Positions 51,501 to 60,894 of a stretch of DNA of 64,000 nucleotides are shown piece after piece; position 1 is the stretch's first letter; the number at the start of each line of letters is the position of its first letter. Below the pieces are notes generated by a model, which did no database searches, was not told where the DNA came from, and worked only from the letters and a program-made list of their open reading frames with translations. A program made the translations under genes and the position numbers. This stretch comes from Paenibacillus ihbetae (GTDB taxonomy: Bacteria > Bacillota > Bacilli > Paenibacillales > Paenibacillaceae), in the NCBI RefSeq assembly GCF_002741055.1, contig NZ_CP016809.1:5372501-5436500 (forward strand), given 5' to 3'.

Positions 51501-53204
51501 ATGAAAATAAAAACGAAACTCATACTTTCATCTTCGATTCTTGCTGCTGTCACGGCGGTAATCATACTCATTGCATTTATTTCCACAAATTCGACAGAGC
51601 GAAAGTTCAGTCAGATCATCGATGTGGATCAGAAGATTATCTATAACCTGACCCAGCTGGAATATTTATTAACCGGCATATCGAATGATGAACGGGGTTA
51701 TTTGCTAACCGGTGACGATGAGTATGTCAACTCTTTGAAATCGAAGCAGCAGTCCATCGCATCGCTGATGGAGGAGACGAAAGGATTGATGACCTCAGCC
51801 GAGGACAAGAAGGTGATTGAGGGCATCGAAGCAGGATTCGCCGATTATACCGGCGCGGTCACCGAAGTGCTGAACAAGCTGGGATATGATTCCGGATTCT
51901 ATAAAGCGGTGCCTTTTAGGATTTATGAGGAAGCTTTCAATCGTGAGCGGGAACTCCGCAAATCGTTTGAAGCGCTTGTTACCGATTTTACAGCCAGTAA
52001 AAATCAAGCGCTTGCCAAGCAGGCAAACCGCATTGCCGAAGCAAGCCGGTTCCAGAATAACGTCATTCTATTAATAGGACTTGCCGCTATTGCTTATTTT
52101 GCCGTACAGGGGTATCTGCTGACCCGTTCGATCCAGCCTCTGAACCGGATGAAGGATCAGCTGTTGAAGATTGCGGAGGGCGGCGGCGATCTCGTTACTC
52201 GGCTTCAAATTACGACAAAGGATGAAATCCGGGATGTCGCCGACGCATACAATAAGCTGGTACAGGGCTTTAGAGACATGGTCGTGAAAATTCAAGAAAC
52301 GGCAGGACAAGTCGGCGCATCGGCTTCTCTACTACATACGACGACCGAGGAGATTCGCCAAGCCACGCATCAAACCTCAAGCATCATGGAGCAAGTGGCT
52401 GCTGGGGTAGAGAGCCAGCTTCAGGATACGGAGGAAACGACAACAACCGTCACCGATATGGCGGAAGGGATGAAGCATATCGCGATGACCGCGCAAGAGG
52501 TGTCCGGACTTGCATCCACTGCCAACAGGCTGGCCGCCGATGGAGAGCAAGCGATTGTTCAGACGCTGAATCAAATGAAGGGCATCCGCACAAGTGTAGA
52601 CCAATCGGCGCAATCCGTACGTCACCTAGGCGAGCGAGCCTCCAGCATCGGCGTCATGGGTCAGGTGATCATCGAAATTGCCGAGCAGACCTCGCTGCTC
52701 GCGATGAACGCCTCCATCGAAGCGGCCAGGGCTGGCGAACATGGCAGAGGCTTCGCGGTCGTTGCCGCCGAGGTCCGAAAGCTGGCCGATCAGGCTTCGA
52801 ATTCTTCGATTGAAATCCGCCAATTTGTTCAACAGCTTCAGCAGGACATCTATGAGCTTGCGAATGTGATGGAACGCAGCACCCGGGAGGTCTCCGAGGG
52901 TATGGACGTCGCCCAGGGGGCGGAACGTGCGTTCAAAGACATCGAACGAGCCATCGAGGAGCTGAACGGCCAGATTTACGGCGTGACCGTGGCGACTGAA
53001 GAGATGAATGCCGGGGCCGAAGAGCTGGTGCATACGATCCGCAGAATCCAGGATGTAACGGAAACAACGGCGGCAGGAACACAGAGCGTAAGCGCGGCAA
53101 CCGAAGAACAGCTTGCGTCGATGGAGGAGATTGCCGGCTCTGTAGAGGATCTAAGCAGCATGTCGAAGCAGCTGACCCAGCTGATGTCCGGGTTTAAAGT
53201 GTAG
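51501..53204 (+). CDS. Methyl-accepting chemotaxis protein with CHASE3-like sensor
   Basis: A 567-residue receptor. The first membrane helix is at about 8-30. An extracellular helical domain (31-190) contains [20 protein letters not shown], the signature of CHASE3-type sensors. The second helix is at about 191-213, followed by HAMP and the signalling domain with [20 protein letters not shown] and [17 protein letters not shown]. It should control flagellar switching through CheA. ATG 51501 starts just before the first helix; its ribosome binding site is weak. The longer in-frame start at 51402 has no better site. Confidence 0.87.
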   Translation: MKIKTKLILSSSILAAVTAVIILIAFISTNSTERKFSQIIDVDQKIIYNLTQLEYLLTGISNDERGYLLTGDDEYVNSLKSKQQSIASLMEETKGLMTSAEDKKVIEGIEAGFADYTGAVTEVLNKLGYDSGFYKAVPFRIYEEAFNRERELRKSFEALVTDFTASKNQALAKQANRIAEASRFQNNVILLIGLAAIAYFAVQGYLLTRSIQPLNRMKDQLLKIAEGGGDLVTRLQITTKDEIRDVADAYNKLVQGFRDMVVKIQETAGQVGASASLLHTTTEEIRQATHQTSSIMEQVAAGVESQLQDTEETTTTVTDMAEGMKHIAMTAQEVSGLASTANRLAADGEQAIVQTLNQMKGIRTSVDQSAQSVRHLGERASSIGVMGQVIIEIAEQTSLLAMNASIEAARAGEHGRGFAVVAAEVRKLADQASNSSIEIRQFVQQLQQDIYELANVMERSTREVSEGMDVAQGAERAFKDIERAIEELNGQIYGVTVATEEMNAGAEELVHTIRRIQDVTETTAAGTQSVSAATEEQLASMEEIAGSVEDLSSMSKQLTQLMSGFKV

Positions 53205-53233
53205 CCGTCCAAGAAAATTATTCGGGTAAAATC

Positions 53234-53305
53234 GACCACCTTGATCGGATGCATATTCTAGGCGAAAGAACCTACAATATGGATACTGATAACATAAAGG
53301 TGGTC
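53234..53305 (+). promoter_or_regulatory. Nested inverted repeats covering the ribosome binding site of the MFS gene
   Basis: Outer arms GACCACCTT (53234-53242) and AAGGTGGTC (53297-53305) pair perfectly, and the right arm contains the AAGGTGG ribosome binding site of the gene at 53311. Inside are CATATTCTAGG (53252-53262) and CCTACAATATG (53271-53281), 10 of 11 pairs around an 8-base loop. It can be an mRNA hairpin that hides the start site, or a DNA operator, or both. Confidence 0.6.
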
Positions 53306-53310
53306 TTCTC

Positions 53311-54591
53311 ATGGAAACAAAAAAATGGGACCTGGTTGCGCTTGCTTCCATACCGCTCATTATGACGCTCGGCAACTCCATGCTGATTCCCATTTTGCCG
53401 CAAATATCCAAAGTCCTGGGAATAAGCTCCTTTCAAGTTAGCATGTTGATTACGGTTTATGCCGTGGTAGCCATTTTGCTGATACCGATCGCAGGCTATT
53501 TATCGGACCGGTTCGGGCGCAAGAAGATCATCATACCGAGTTTAATCATTGCGGCGGCGGGCGGAGCGGTCTCTGCCGTGGCAGCATGGCTGCTGACGGG
53601 AACGACATCTTATTATGTCATCCTGGCGGGCAGATTCCTTCAGGGAATCGGCGCGGCCGGCGCGTTTCCGATCGTGATACCGCTGGTCAGCGATATGTTC
53701 GATGACGAAGAGAAGGTTAGTAAAAGCTTGGGTATTATCGAAACATCCAACACGTTTGGGAAGGTTGTAAGTCCCATCCTGGGCGCGCTGCTCGGAAGCT
53801 TCCTTTGGTTTCTCCCGTTTATCTCCATTCCGGTTCTGTGCTTGATCTCGCTGGTGCTCGTCATCTTTTTGGTAAAGGCTCCGAAGGGAGACGAGCAGGA
53901 TGAGCGGTCTCTCGGCGAATTTTTAAAGACAACCCGGGAGGTGCTTCGTGAGAAGGGCCGGTGGATGTACGCTATCTTTGCGATCGGGGGTATTGCCATG
54001 TTTGGCGTGTTCGGCATGCTGTTCTATTTATCCGAGACGCTGGAAAGCACATACCGTCTGCAAGGAGTCGTTAAAGGCCTGGTGCTGGCTATCCCTCTGG
54101 CCCTGCTGTGCTTGGCGTCCTACTTGGCAGGGAAATTCACGGGTAAAAATAAGCGGGGGATGAAGTGGACCGGGTTTGCCGGCATGTGCCTCTTAACGGC
54201 GTCTCTGCTCGTGATCGGATTCAGCGATCAAATATATTTCGTGATCGGCATGATGACGATCGGCGGGATCGGGATCGGGATGGTGCTCCCATGTATGGAC
54301 ACGCTGCTTACCGAGGGGGTTGACAAGGAGCAGCGGGGAACGATCACGTCGCTATACAGCAGCATGCGATTTATTGGCGTTTCTTTGGGACCGCCCGTCG
54401 TCTCTTTGCTGCTGGGGACGCATCACGGGATCATGTTCGGCACGCTTGCAGCCATCGCAGCAGTAGGCGGGCTGCTTACGCTCTTTGCCGTGAAGCCCGA
54501 AGCCAAGAAGGATGATCCGGGCGGCGGATCCTATCGGGTGGAATTCAAGAAACCGAAGGGAATTAAGAAAAAAGGTCTTGTCCACAAGTGA
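53311..54591 (+). CDS. MFS exporter (multidrug or siderophore type)
   Basis: A 426-residue major facilitator protein with 12 predicted helices. Motif A, GYLSDRFGRKK, lies in the loop between helices 2 and 3, and the drug:H+ antiporter motif C region IETSNTFGKVVSPILGALLG is in helix 5, which points to export. The basic C-terminal tail KKPKGIKKKGLVHK is cytoplasmic. The substrate is not readable. Expression is probably controlled by the inverted repeats over the ribosome binding site. The last codons form part of the terminator stem. Confidence 0.82.
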   Translation: METKKWDLVALASIPLIMTLGNSMLIPILPQISKVLGISSFQVSMLITVYAVVAILLIPIAGYLSDRFGRKKIIIPSLIIAAAGGAVSAVAAWLLTGTTSYYVILAGRFLQGIGAAGAFPIVIPLVSDMFDDEEKVSKSLGIIETSNTFGKVVSPILGALLGSFLWFLPFISIPVLCLISLVLVIFLVKAPKGDEQDERSLGEFLKTTREVLREKGRWMYAIFAIGGIAMFGVFGMLFYLSETLESTYRLQGVVKGLVLAIPLALLCLASYLAGKFTGKNKRGMKWTGFAGMCLLTASLLVIGFSDQIYFVIGMMTIGGIGIGMVLPCMDTLLTEGVDKEQRGTITSLYSSMRFIGVSLGPPVVSLLLGTHHGIMFGTLAAIAAVGGLLTLFAVKPEAKKDDPGGGSYRVEFKKPKGIKKKGLVHK

Positions 54592-54606
54592 GTGGACAAG
54601 ACCTTT
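54571..54606. terminator. Bidirectional terminator overlapping the MFS gene end
   Basis: AAAGGTCTTGTCCAC (54571-54585) pairs perfectly with GTGGACAAGACCTTT (54592-54606), with A and T tracts on both sides. The left arm is coding sequence. Confidence 0.88.
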
Positions 54607-54632
54607 TTCGTTAAGCTAGGTATCGGGCCGGA

Positions 54633-55868
54633 TTATCCGGCTGCGCTCTGATTCGTCTCGTTTAAGGCAGTGGGAGGAGCTGCGGCAGCTCCTCGCACCA
54701 GCTTCATAATGACATAAATCACAATGAGCAGCACCAACGAGATGGCGGAGAACCGGTACATCATGCCATAGGATGTTGCCTTGGCAATCGACCCCAGCAC
54801 AATCGAGCCGATCGCTACCCCGAAGTCAAGCGAGTTGAAGAACATGCCGTTAGCCATGCCGCGCTGCTTCGGATGAACCTCCTGGATCATCCAGGTCTGG
54901 ATAGAAGGCTGCATGGCCCCGTAGCCCAGGCCGTAGCACAGCGCCGAGAGCAGAAGCGAGCCCGTCGATGCGGCAAAGGTCAGCAGCAGCAGTCCTGCAA
55001 TCATCAGAACGGCAGCCGGGACCATCAGCGCTTTATGCCCGTAGCGGTCATAAATTTTGCCGGAGAACGGGCGAACCAGAATGATGGCCAGCGCATTGAA
55101 CAGGAAGAAGTATTGGGGATTGCTAAGATGGGCTTCTTGGCCATACAGCGCCATAAAGCTGAGCAGTCCCCCGTACGTAATCGACATTAAAAAGTTCAGC
55201 ACGCTGGGGAGGATCAGCTTGCGGTTAAACCCGCTCGGAACATCAACGTCATCCGCGGTGGCTTTTGGCGCAGGTGCGGACTCTGCCTTCGGTCTTTTCG
55301 AGATCAGGATGTAGGCGAGCGGGAAGATCAGAATATTAATCAGCACGGTGAGCATCACGAGCGGCGTAAAGCCTCCGTGCTGCAGCATCGTAAGTCCGAT
55401 CATCGGACCGATCGACATGGCGAGCGTCGTCGATAGGCCGAAATATCCCATCCCTTCGCCCATCCGTTTCGGCGGGATCACGTTAGATGCCATCGTCGGG
55501 AACGAGGTGCTCGTCATGCCGAAGCCGATGCCGAACAGGATGCGCATCAAGAGCAAAAAGATAATGCCCGTGGCCCAATAATAACCAAGGGTTGCCGCCA
55601 AGGAGATGAAAAGTCCGACATACAGCAAAAGTCGGAGCTTGCCTTTCTCCAATGCTTTGCTTGAGACGAATCTGGATAGAATCGCGCTAAATGCAAATAA
55701 ACTTGTAATGAGGCTGACCTGAAGCGGGCTGGCCGTAAAGGCATCCTGCGCATATGCAGGCAGCGTGGTCAGCATCATCTGCAAGGTCAGGAACAGGAAC
55801 AGGTTGCTGACCATCAGGGTGATGAATTCTTTGGTCCATAAGGGTTGTTTCAGGTTATTCGGTTTCAT
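54633..55868 (-). CDS. MFS transporter, exporter type
   Basis: A 411-residue 12-helix MFS protein. It starts with a short cytoplasmic segment (MKPNNLKQPLWTKEF), and has the loop SSKALEKGKLR in place of a classic motif A, GYFGLSTTLAMSIGPMIGL as the motif C-like helix 5, and FSGKIYDRYGHK in the second half. It looks like a YfmO/YdgK-type efflux protein. ATG 55868 is used; it overlaps the end of the MarR gene by 14 bases. The longer frame up to 56015 is the MarR gene's shadow. The pair marR-MFS is a classic repressor-pump unit. Confidence 0.82.
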   Translation of the reverse strand: MKPNNLKQPLWTKEFITLMVSNLFLFLTLQMMLTTLPAYAQDAFTASPLQVSLITSLFAFSAILSRFVSSKALEKGKLRLLLYVGLFISLAATLGYYWATGIIFLLLMRILFGIGFGMTSTSFPTMASNVIPPKRMGEGMGYFGLSTTLAMSIGPMIGLTMLQHGGFTPLVMLTVLINILIFPLAYILISKRPKAESAPAPKATADDVDVPSGFNRKLILPSVLNFLMSITYGGLLSFMALYGQEAHLSNPQYFFLFNALAIILVRPFSGKIYDRYGHKALMVPAAVLMIAGLLLLTFAASTGSLLLSALCYGLGYGAMQPSIQTWMIQEVHPKQRGMANGMFFNSLDFGVAIGSIVLGSIAKATSYGMMYRFSAISLVLLIVIYVIMKLVRGAAAAPPTALNETNQSAAG

Positions 55869-56346
55869 GTAAGCTATCTCTCCTGTTGTTCTGTAGATGT
55901 TCAAGATTGTCATTGATGCGTGAGAGCGTATCCCAGAACAGCTCCAGCTGCCGGCTGTCGATTCCCTCGATGATCTGCCGGCCGCATTCGCGTTCGATCT
56001 CTGCCGTAGCTTCAATCAATTGCTTCCCCGAATCGGTCAGATACAGCTGGAAGGCTCTGCGGTCATGCGGTGAGACGGTCTTTCGCGTAAAGCCCTTCTT
56101 CTCGAGCAAATCCAGAATCCGGGTCGTCGTAGGCTGATCCTTATCCGCCTTCGCCGCGACCTCTTTCTGGTTGAGTCCTTCATGCTCAAATATGCGATAG
56201 AGGACGAGCCACTGCTCGGGCGTGATGTCATACGGCTTCAAAGCATGACTGAACCATTGGGAGGCCCGCCGATAGGTGTAGCCGAGATAAAAGCCGATGG
56301 ATGGATTTGAGTCAGGGGTTTTCAAGAAACAAGTCACGCCTTTCAT
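55855..56346 (-). CDS. MarR-family regulator
   Basis: A 163-residue MarR protein. The winged helix is at about 48-110 (LNQKEVAAKADKDQPTTTRI as recognition region, KTVSPHDRRAFQLYL as the DR-containing wing). Helices at both ends form the dimer. It is co-transcribed with the overlapping MFS gene and likely represses both; an inverted repeat TTGT-CTTA-ACAA lies just upstream. The ribosome binding site before ATG 56346 is poor. Confidence 0.85.
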   Translation of the reverse strand: MKGVTCFLKTPDSNPSIGFYLGYTYRRASQWFSHALKPYDITPEQWLVLYRIFEHEGLNQKEVAAKADKDQPTTTRILDLLEKKGFTRKTVSPHDRRAFQLYLTDSGKQLIEATAEIERECGRQIIEGIDSRQLELFWDTLSRINDNLEHLQNNRRDSLHETE

Positions 56347-56365
56347 TTCAGGCTTTCATAAATAG

Positions 56366-56377
56366 TTGTCTTAACAA
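56366..56377. promoter_or_regulatory. MarR operator candidate
   Basis: TTGTCTTAACAA, with TTGT/ACAA arms, lies 20 bases upstream of the MarR start codon. Such sites are typical for autoregulated MarR-MFS units. A second repeat TTCCAC-TTCTT-GTGGAA is at 56442-56458, closer to the divergent gene. Confidence 0.5.
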
Positions 56378-56546
56378 TTATATGTATAACATTCATTTGA
56401 AGTCAATCAAAATAAAATAAATCGCTTTCAAGACAGGTATTTTCCACTTCTTGTGGAATATGAGAATACGGATAACATAGTTCTAACAATTGCGAGCTAT
56501 AGTTAAAGTGACAAACTTTTATACCATTCAGGAGGCGAAAGAGAAC

Positions 56547-57284
56547 ATGCCGCAATTAATCATTTTTGCCCATCGCGGGGCTTCAGCAGTCTGCCCGGAA
56601 AATACGATGGCGGCTTTTGAAAAAAGCTTGGAGCTTGGTGCCACCGGCATTGAGACCGATGTACAGATGACGAAGGATGGAAGACTCGTCCTCATCCATG
56701 ATGAGACGCTGAAGCGCACCGCCGGAGCGGAAGGATTCGTTAAGGATTACACCTACGAGGAGCTGTCGAGGCTGGACGCGGGTGGATGGTTCGGGGAGGC
56801 ATTCCAAGGGGAGCGCATTCCGCTGCTGGAGGAGCTGCTCGAGCTGACCCAAAGCCGCGGCACGATCGTCAATATCGAGCTGAAGAACAGCTCGGTACCG
56901 TATCCGGGACTGGAGGAGAAGGTAATCGAGGCCGTCAACCAATTCAAGATGGGCGATCGTATCGTGATTTCCAGCTTCAATCATTATTCGCTCCTTCATT
57001 GCAAGCGCGTGGATTCGGAGATCCGGACGGGCGTTTTATATATGGAAGGCTTGTACGAGCCTTGGGAATACGCAAAGCGCATTCAAGCGGATGCTCTTCA
57101 TGCATACAAGAAGGCTGTTCTTCCTGAATGGGTGGCGGAAGCCAAACGGAACGGCGTCGTTTATCATCCGTTTACCGTTAATGACGAGCATGAAATGAAA
57201 TCATTGATCGAAGCCGGTGTGGCCGGCATTATTACCGATTATCCGGATGTGCTCTCCGGATTGCTGCAGACCAAGGGAGTGTGA
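56547..57284 (+). CDS. Glycerophosphodiester phosphodiesterase
   Basis: A 245-residue GDPD-family protein with TIM-barrel motifs: AHRGASAVCPENT (His9, Arg10), the metal-binding IETDVQ (Glu36, Asp38), His51 in LIHDETLKRT, and the C-terminal FTVNDEHEM. It cleaves glycerophosphodiesters to glycerol 3-phosphate and an alcohol. There is no signal peptide, so it acts in the cytoplasm. ATG 56547 follows AGGAGGCGAAAGAG. An MFS transporter gene follows after 4 bases, suggesting that the transporter brings in the diester or exports a product. Confidence 0.88.
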   Translation: MPQLIIFAHRGASAVCPENTMAAFEKSLELGATGIETDVQMTKDGRLVLIHDETLKRTAGAEGFVKDYTYEELSRLDAGGWFGEAFQGERIPLLEELLELTQSRGTIVNIELKNSSVPYPGLEEKVIEAVNQFKMGDRIVISSFNHYSLLHCKRVDSEIRTGVLYMEGLYEPWEYAKRIQADALHAYKKAVLPEWVAEAKRNGVVYHPFTVNDEHEMKSLIEAGVAGIITDYPDVLSGLLQTKGV

Positions 57285-57288
57285 GCTT

Positions 57289-58497
57289 TTGAGAAAAACA
57301 TGGCTGCTGGGCTTTGGTTTCTTCAGCATTAGCATCACCTGGGCGCTGTATAACGCTTTTGTGCCTTATTTTCTGGAGCGGTACATTTCCAGTGTCGCGT
57401 TGATCGGTTTTTTCATGACAATCGACAATTACTTTGCCTTGTTTTTGCAGCCATGGATCGGAAGCCGGAGTGACCGGACACATACAAGGTTCGGAAGAAG
57501 GATGCCTTATCTGCTGATCGGGATGCCGCTCGGCGCTTTGTTTACGGCGATCATTCCTTTTCATAACGGGCTCGCGACGCTGCTCCTGTTCATGGTGCTG
57601 ATGAACCTGGCTATGAGCTTATACCGTTCGCCTACCGTATCCTTGATGCCCGACATTACGGAAGAGCGGCGACGTACCCGTGCCAACGGGATCATTAACT
57701 TCATGGGAGGCGTCGGTTCGATTCTGGCTTTCGGTGCCGGATCCATTCTGTATAATGCCCATCCGTCGCTGCCCTTCATCGCCTCCGCAGTCGTCACCTT
57801 GGCCTCGCTGCTGATCTTGACCGTGTTTATTAAGGAACGGAGAGACGCACCGGGCTATAAAGCTCAGACGGAAGCGAAGTCCGCGGTATCCTTCAAGAAG
57901 CAGTTGAACCGTACGACGGTGTTTCTGCTCGCTGCCATTTTCTTCTGGTTTGTTGCCTATCAAGGGGTAGAGACGCTGTTTACCCTGTACGGTAAAAATG
58001 AAATGGGACTGACGGAGTCACAGGCGTCCTTTTCCCTGACTTTCTTCTCGCTGGCGTTCGTGCTGTTTGCGATTCCCAGCGGATGGCTCGGCAGCAAATT
58101 CGGGAAGAAGCGCGTTATTACCATTGGCGTCCTAGGATTGCTGATCGTGTTTTCCCTCGTGCCGCTGATCGAATCGCTGCTTGTGCTTCGCATTCTGCTG
58201 ACCGTGGGAGGATTGTTCTGGGCGTGCATCAACATCAATTCCTACCCGTTCGTTGTGTCCACCGGCTCGGAGGATAGCATCGGGACAAGAACCGGGATGT
58301 ATTATCTTGTATCATCACTTGCTGCCATCTCCTCGCCGCCGCTCCTCGGCAAGCTCATCGACAGCATGGGCTATTCGATATTGTTCTATTGTGCGGCTGG
58401 CAGCATGCTGCTGGCGCTCGTCTGCGTTTTGATGATTCGTCATCCCGAGTCATCGGGCCATAACAAGCCGCAAGCGGCTTCGGCCGGGGCGCCGTAA
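57289..58497 (+). CDS. MFS transporter of SLC45/GPH-like type
   Basis: A 402-residue 12-helix transporter. The early segment VALIGFFMTIDNYFALFLQP with PWIGSRSDRTHTRFGRRMPY is typical of the SLC45-type and GPH-like sugar transporters of Firmicutes. It begins at TTG 57289, behind GGGAG, 4 bases after the GDPD gene. The operon arrangement makes a glycerophosphodiester or a polyol a plausible substrate, but this is inference. Confidence 0.78.
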   Translation: MRKTWLLGFGFFSISITWALYNAFVPYFLERYISSVALIGFFMTIDNYFALFLQPWIGSRSDRTHTRFGRRMPYLLIGMPLGALFTAIIPFHNGLATLLLFMVLMNLAMSLYRSPTVSLMPDITEERRRTRANGIINFMGGVGSILAFGAGSILYNAHPSLPFIASAVVTLASLLILTVFIKERRDAPGYKAQTEAKSAVSFKKQLNRTTVFLLAAIFFWFVAYQGVETLFTLYGKNEMGLTESQASFSLTFFSLAFVLFAIPSGWLGSKFGKKRVITIGVLGLLIVFSLVPLIESLLVLRILLTVGGLFWACININSYPFVVSTGSEDSIGTRTGMYYLVSSLAAISSPPLLGKLIDSMGYSILFYCAAGSMLLALVCVLMIRHPESSGHNKPQAASAGAP

Positions 58498-58544
58498 ACG
58501 AACAAGATCCTGAATCTGCTCCCGGTAACAAGGGAGATTGCAGG

Positions 58545-58574
58545 CCATCCGGCACATCAGCCGGGTGGTTTTTT
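58545..58574 (+). terminator. Terminator of the GDPD-MFS operon
   Basis: CCATCCGGC (58545-58553) pairs with GCCGGGTGG (58560-58568), one G-U pair, followed by six T residues. The rest of the gap up to 58799 shows no feature I trust. Confidence 0.85.
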
Positions 58575-58799
58575 ATGTTCAAAGCCCGCTCGTCGGAACA
58601 TTCGGCTGACCTTCTTGGAACACACACCTCAGCTGAGCTCTCGCAACAGCAACCCCACAGTTTCGGGCAGCATGATCAGCTTTTACGCGGCAAGCCTCAA
58701 CGCCACTTGCAACAGTCCCCAAAGCAACCGATAATAGATATGCTGGGTTCAGAAAATACATAGCGTACACGAAGGCTGTACAAAGAGAGGAGGGCTGTG

Positions 58800-59423
58800 A
58801 TGCAGTGGATCGCTATGCTGACGATGCTGATTGATCATGTGGGGCTCGTATTTTTTCCGGATCAGGAATTGTGGCGGATCGTCGGACGCATCGCCTTTCC
58901 GATCTATGCCTACGCCCTGGTGCAAGGACATCGCTACACCTCCTCAAGGCCGCGGTACATGCTGCGACTAGCCGTCATTGCGGCCCTATCCCAAATTCCC
59001 TACCAGCTGGCGCTCGACACCCGTGGCTTGAACGTGGTCGTTACGCTGTTTGTTGGGGCGTTGGTGCTATATCTGCTGGAACGCTCGAAATCGTGGATAC
59101 TGTCGTCGATGCTTATAGTAGCCGCATGCACGCTCTTGAATGATCTTCCTTTTGATTACGGTGCTTATGGACTGATGCTGATTCTTATCTTTCGATATGC
59201 GAAGCCAAGCTGGCTCGCCCCGCTTCATATGCTGCTGAATCTGCTGTTCCTGTTCGTCAATAACTGGGAGCTTCAAATGTGGAGCGTCATTCCGACGGTG
59301 CTTATTGCTTATGGGCCGCAGATTTGGAGAAAGCTTGAAGCAGTCAGGGTCAGCCGCTGGGTGTGGCGTTCATTCTATCCGCTGCATCTGGTTCTCATTG
59401 CTGTGATCAGGGTCTTCATGTAG
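58800..59423 (+). CDS. TraX-like membrane protein
   Basis: A 207-residue membrane protein with about seven short hydrophobic segments. It starts with QWIAMLTMLIDHVGLVFFPD and RIVGRIAFPIYAYALVQGH, as in the TraX family. TraX acetylates pilin in the F plasmid, but chromosomal Firmicute members have unknown roles, possibly acyl transfer. An ATG directly follows an in-frame GTG; the GGAGGG site favours ATG 58800. There is no conjugation gene nearby. Confidence 0.78.
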   Translation: MQWIAMLTMLIDHVGLVFFPDQELWRIVGRIAFPIYAYALVQGHRYTSSRPRYMLRLAVIAALSQIPYQLALDTRGLNVVVTLFVGALVLYLLERSKSWILSSMLIVAACTLLNDLPFDYGAYGLMLILIFRYAKPSWLAPLHMLLNLLFLFVNNWELQMWSVIPTVLIAYGPQIWRKLEAVRVSRWVWRSFYPLHLVLIAVIRVFM

Positions 59424-59486
59424 AGCGACGGACTGGACGCTCCCGGGTTGATCGATACGAAACAAAAAAAAGGAGAGGCTTTATCG

Positions 59487-59906
59487 ATGATGAATATTGC
59501 CATTGCTGTGGCCGTTATTTTATTTGCTGCAGCAGGTTATCTTGCATTCATGAATTCCAGATTGATTGCAGATAAAAAGCGGGAAGCATACATTCCTCCG
59601 CCGGCTTCGGAATATACCGTTTATATGACGCCCCAATTCACGAGGGAGGATGAACGGACCCTGACGCCGATCGGCGTTATGGAATATGAGGATCCTCAAG
59701 GCCCGATGAAGGTGTATTTATGCCGAACCCGGCACAAAGCCGAGGATTTGAAGCTGGAGGAGGCGGGCGATGTATTTCTCTCCCATCTGAAAGCCGCGCG
59801 GGACCGGGGAACGCTGCGGTTCTACCGGACGGTTGAGGAGGCCCTTCAGGGCCAGGATGAGGTCCGGCTGACGGAACGGCTAACGGCGGTCGCCAAAAAA
59901 AGATAA
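59487..59906 (+). CDS. Single-pass membrane protein of unknown function
   Basis: A 139-residue protein with an N-terminal membrane helix (about 3-22) and a soluble domain of about 110 residues, including SEYTVYMTPQFTREDERTL and PMKVYLCRTRHKAEDL. No family is recognised. The start ATG 59487 has AAAGGAGAGG upstream. It stands between the TraX-like gene and the macrodomain gene on the same strand. Confidence 0.6.
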   Translation: MMNIAIAVAVILFAAAGYLAFMNSRLIADKKREAYIPPPASEYTVYMTPQFTREDERTLTPIGVMEYEDPQGPMKVYLCRTRHKAEDLKLEEAGDVFLSHLKAARDRGTLRFYRTVEEALQGQDEVRLTERLTAVAKKR

Positions 59907-59985
59907 CGCCAGGCCGGGCATTCAGGGTCAACCGACCCTCAGGCGGGGTAATAAAGGGTTAAAAGACCGAAAGGAGATTTTCCGA

Positions 59986-60561
59986 ATGAAAACTTTTAAA
60001 ATCGGAAGGACATCGGTCTCCGTCATAATAGGCGATATTACGACATGGACGGGCGACATTATCGTAAATGCTGCAAATTCGGGATTGCTGGGCGGAAAAG
60101 GGGTCGACGGTGCAATCCACAGTGCCGGCGGACCGGAAATCATGGAGCAGTGCATGGAGATTCGCAAGCAGCAGGGCGGCTGCCCGCCCGGCAACGCCGT
60201 AATTACAGGTGCGGGTCGCTTGGCTGCACAGCATATCATTCATACCGTCGGCCCGATCTGGGAAGGGGGCGGGCGCCGTGAGGAGCACACGCTTGCGGAA
60301 TGCTACAGGAACAGTCTTCTGCTTGCCATTGAGGTAGGCGCGCGAAGCATCGCCTTTCCGAATATCAGCACAGGCATTTATGAATACCCGAAAGCCCCGG
60401 CCTGCGACGTTGCCCTGACGGCGGTTACGAAGCTGCTGGAGGAGGACCTTCCGGATAACCGGCTGGAGCGTATTGACTTTGTGTGTTATTCTCCCGAGAA
60501 CGCCGAGCTCTATGTGAACTGGCTCGAACGCTTCACACGGGAGAAGGAGGCTCAAATATAA
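59986..60561 (+). CDS. Macrodomain protein, O-acetyl-ADP-ribose deacetylase type
   Basis: A 191-residue single macrodomain. ADP-ribose-binding elements are present: VIIGDITTW (14-22), VNAANSGLLGGKGVDGAI (27-44) and FPNISTGIYEYPKAPA around 123-138. This subclass (YmdB/MacroD-like) removes acetyl from O-acetyl-ADP-ribose or mono-ADP-ribose from acidic residues. It acts in the cytoplasm. It is the third ADP-ribose-related enzyme of this window, though far from the two ARH genes. The ribosome binding site is AAAGGAG. Confidence 0.88.
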   Translation: MKTFKIGRTSVSVIIGDITTWTGDIIVNAANSGLLGGKGVDGAIHSAGGPEIMEQCMEIRKQQGGCPPGNAVITGAGRLAAQHIIHTVGPIWEGGGRREEHTLAECYRNSLLLAIEVGARSIAFPNISTGIYEYPKAPACDVALTAVTKLLEEDLPDNRLERIDFVCYSPENAELYVNWLERFTREKEAQI

Positions 60562-60565
60562 AGGC

Positions 60566-60585
60566 AGGGGCGCCAAGGCGCCCCT
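60566..60585. terminator. Compact GC-rich hairpin
   Basis: AGGGGCGCC (60566-60574) and GGCGCCCCT (60577-60585) are perfect arms around two bases. T tracts are poor; probably a terminator between convergent genes. Confidence 0.6.
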
Positions 60586-60607
60586 CTCGTTATTTCGGTA
60601 TGCTTGA

Positions 60608-60805
60608 TTACATATGATAGGAGCCTCCCGGCTCGTTCAGCACCCATTCCAGCATGATCATCATATCGTCGAGGCGGGCCTCCTGTTGAACTAGGGCAGA
60701 GCGCTGCGGACTGCTCTCGTCCAGCTGTGCAATACGGGCGTGCAGCAGCTTTTTTTGCATGGCAAGCTCATTGAGCTTGGACTTGATCTGATTCTCGGTT
60801 CGCAT
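60608..60805 (-). CDS. Small coiled-coil protein
   Basis: A 65-residue charged protein with heptad-like helices (IKSKLNELAMQKKLLHARIA and LVQQEARLDDMMIMLEWVL). The start ATG 60805 follows GGAGG on the minus strand; the longer frame runs into the divergent rpiA gene. No family is recognised. It shares an upstream region with overlapping TATAAT-like boxes with rpiA. Confidence 0.6.
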   Translation of the reverse strand: MRTENQIKSKLNELAMQKKLLHARIAQLDESSPQRSALVQQEARLDDMMIMLEWVLNEPGGSYHM

Positions 60806-60894
60806 ATTCAACCTCCGTGTTGGACGAAATAAGTCGGTATAATTGAATATTATAGCATGGGTTGCACCATGATGTAGAAAGGTGAGATCACGGG

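Noticed and set aside
58800..59423. TraX-like gene considered as evidence of a conjugative element
   Set aside because: No relaxase, coupling protein, integrase or attachment repeat is present; chromosomal TraX-like proteins are common in Firmicutes.
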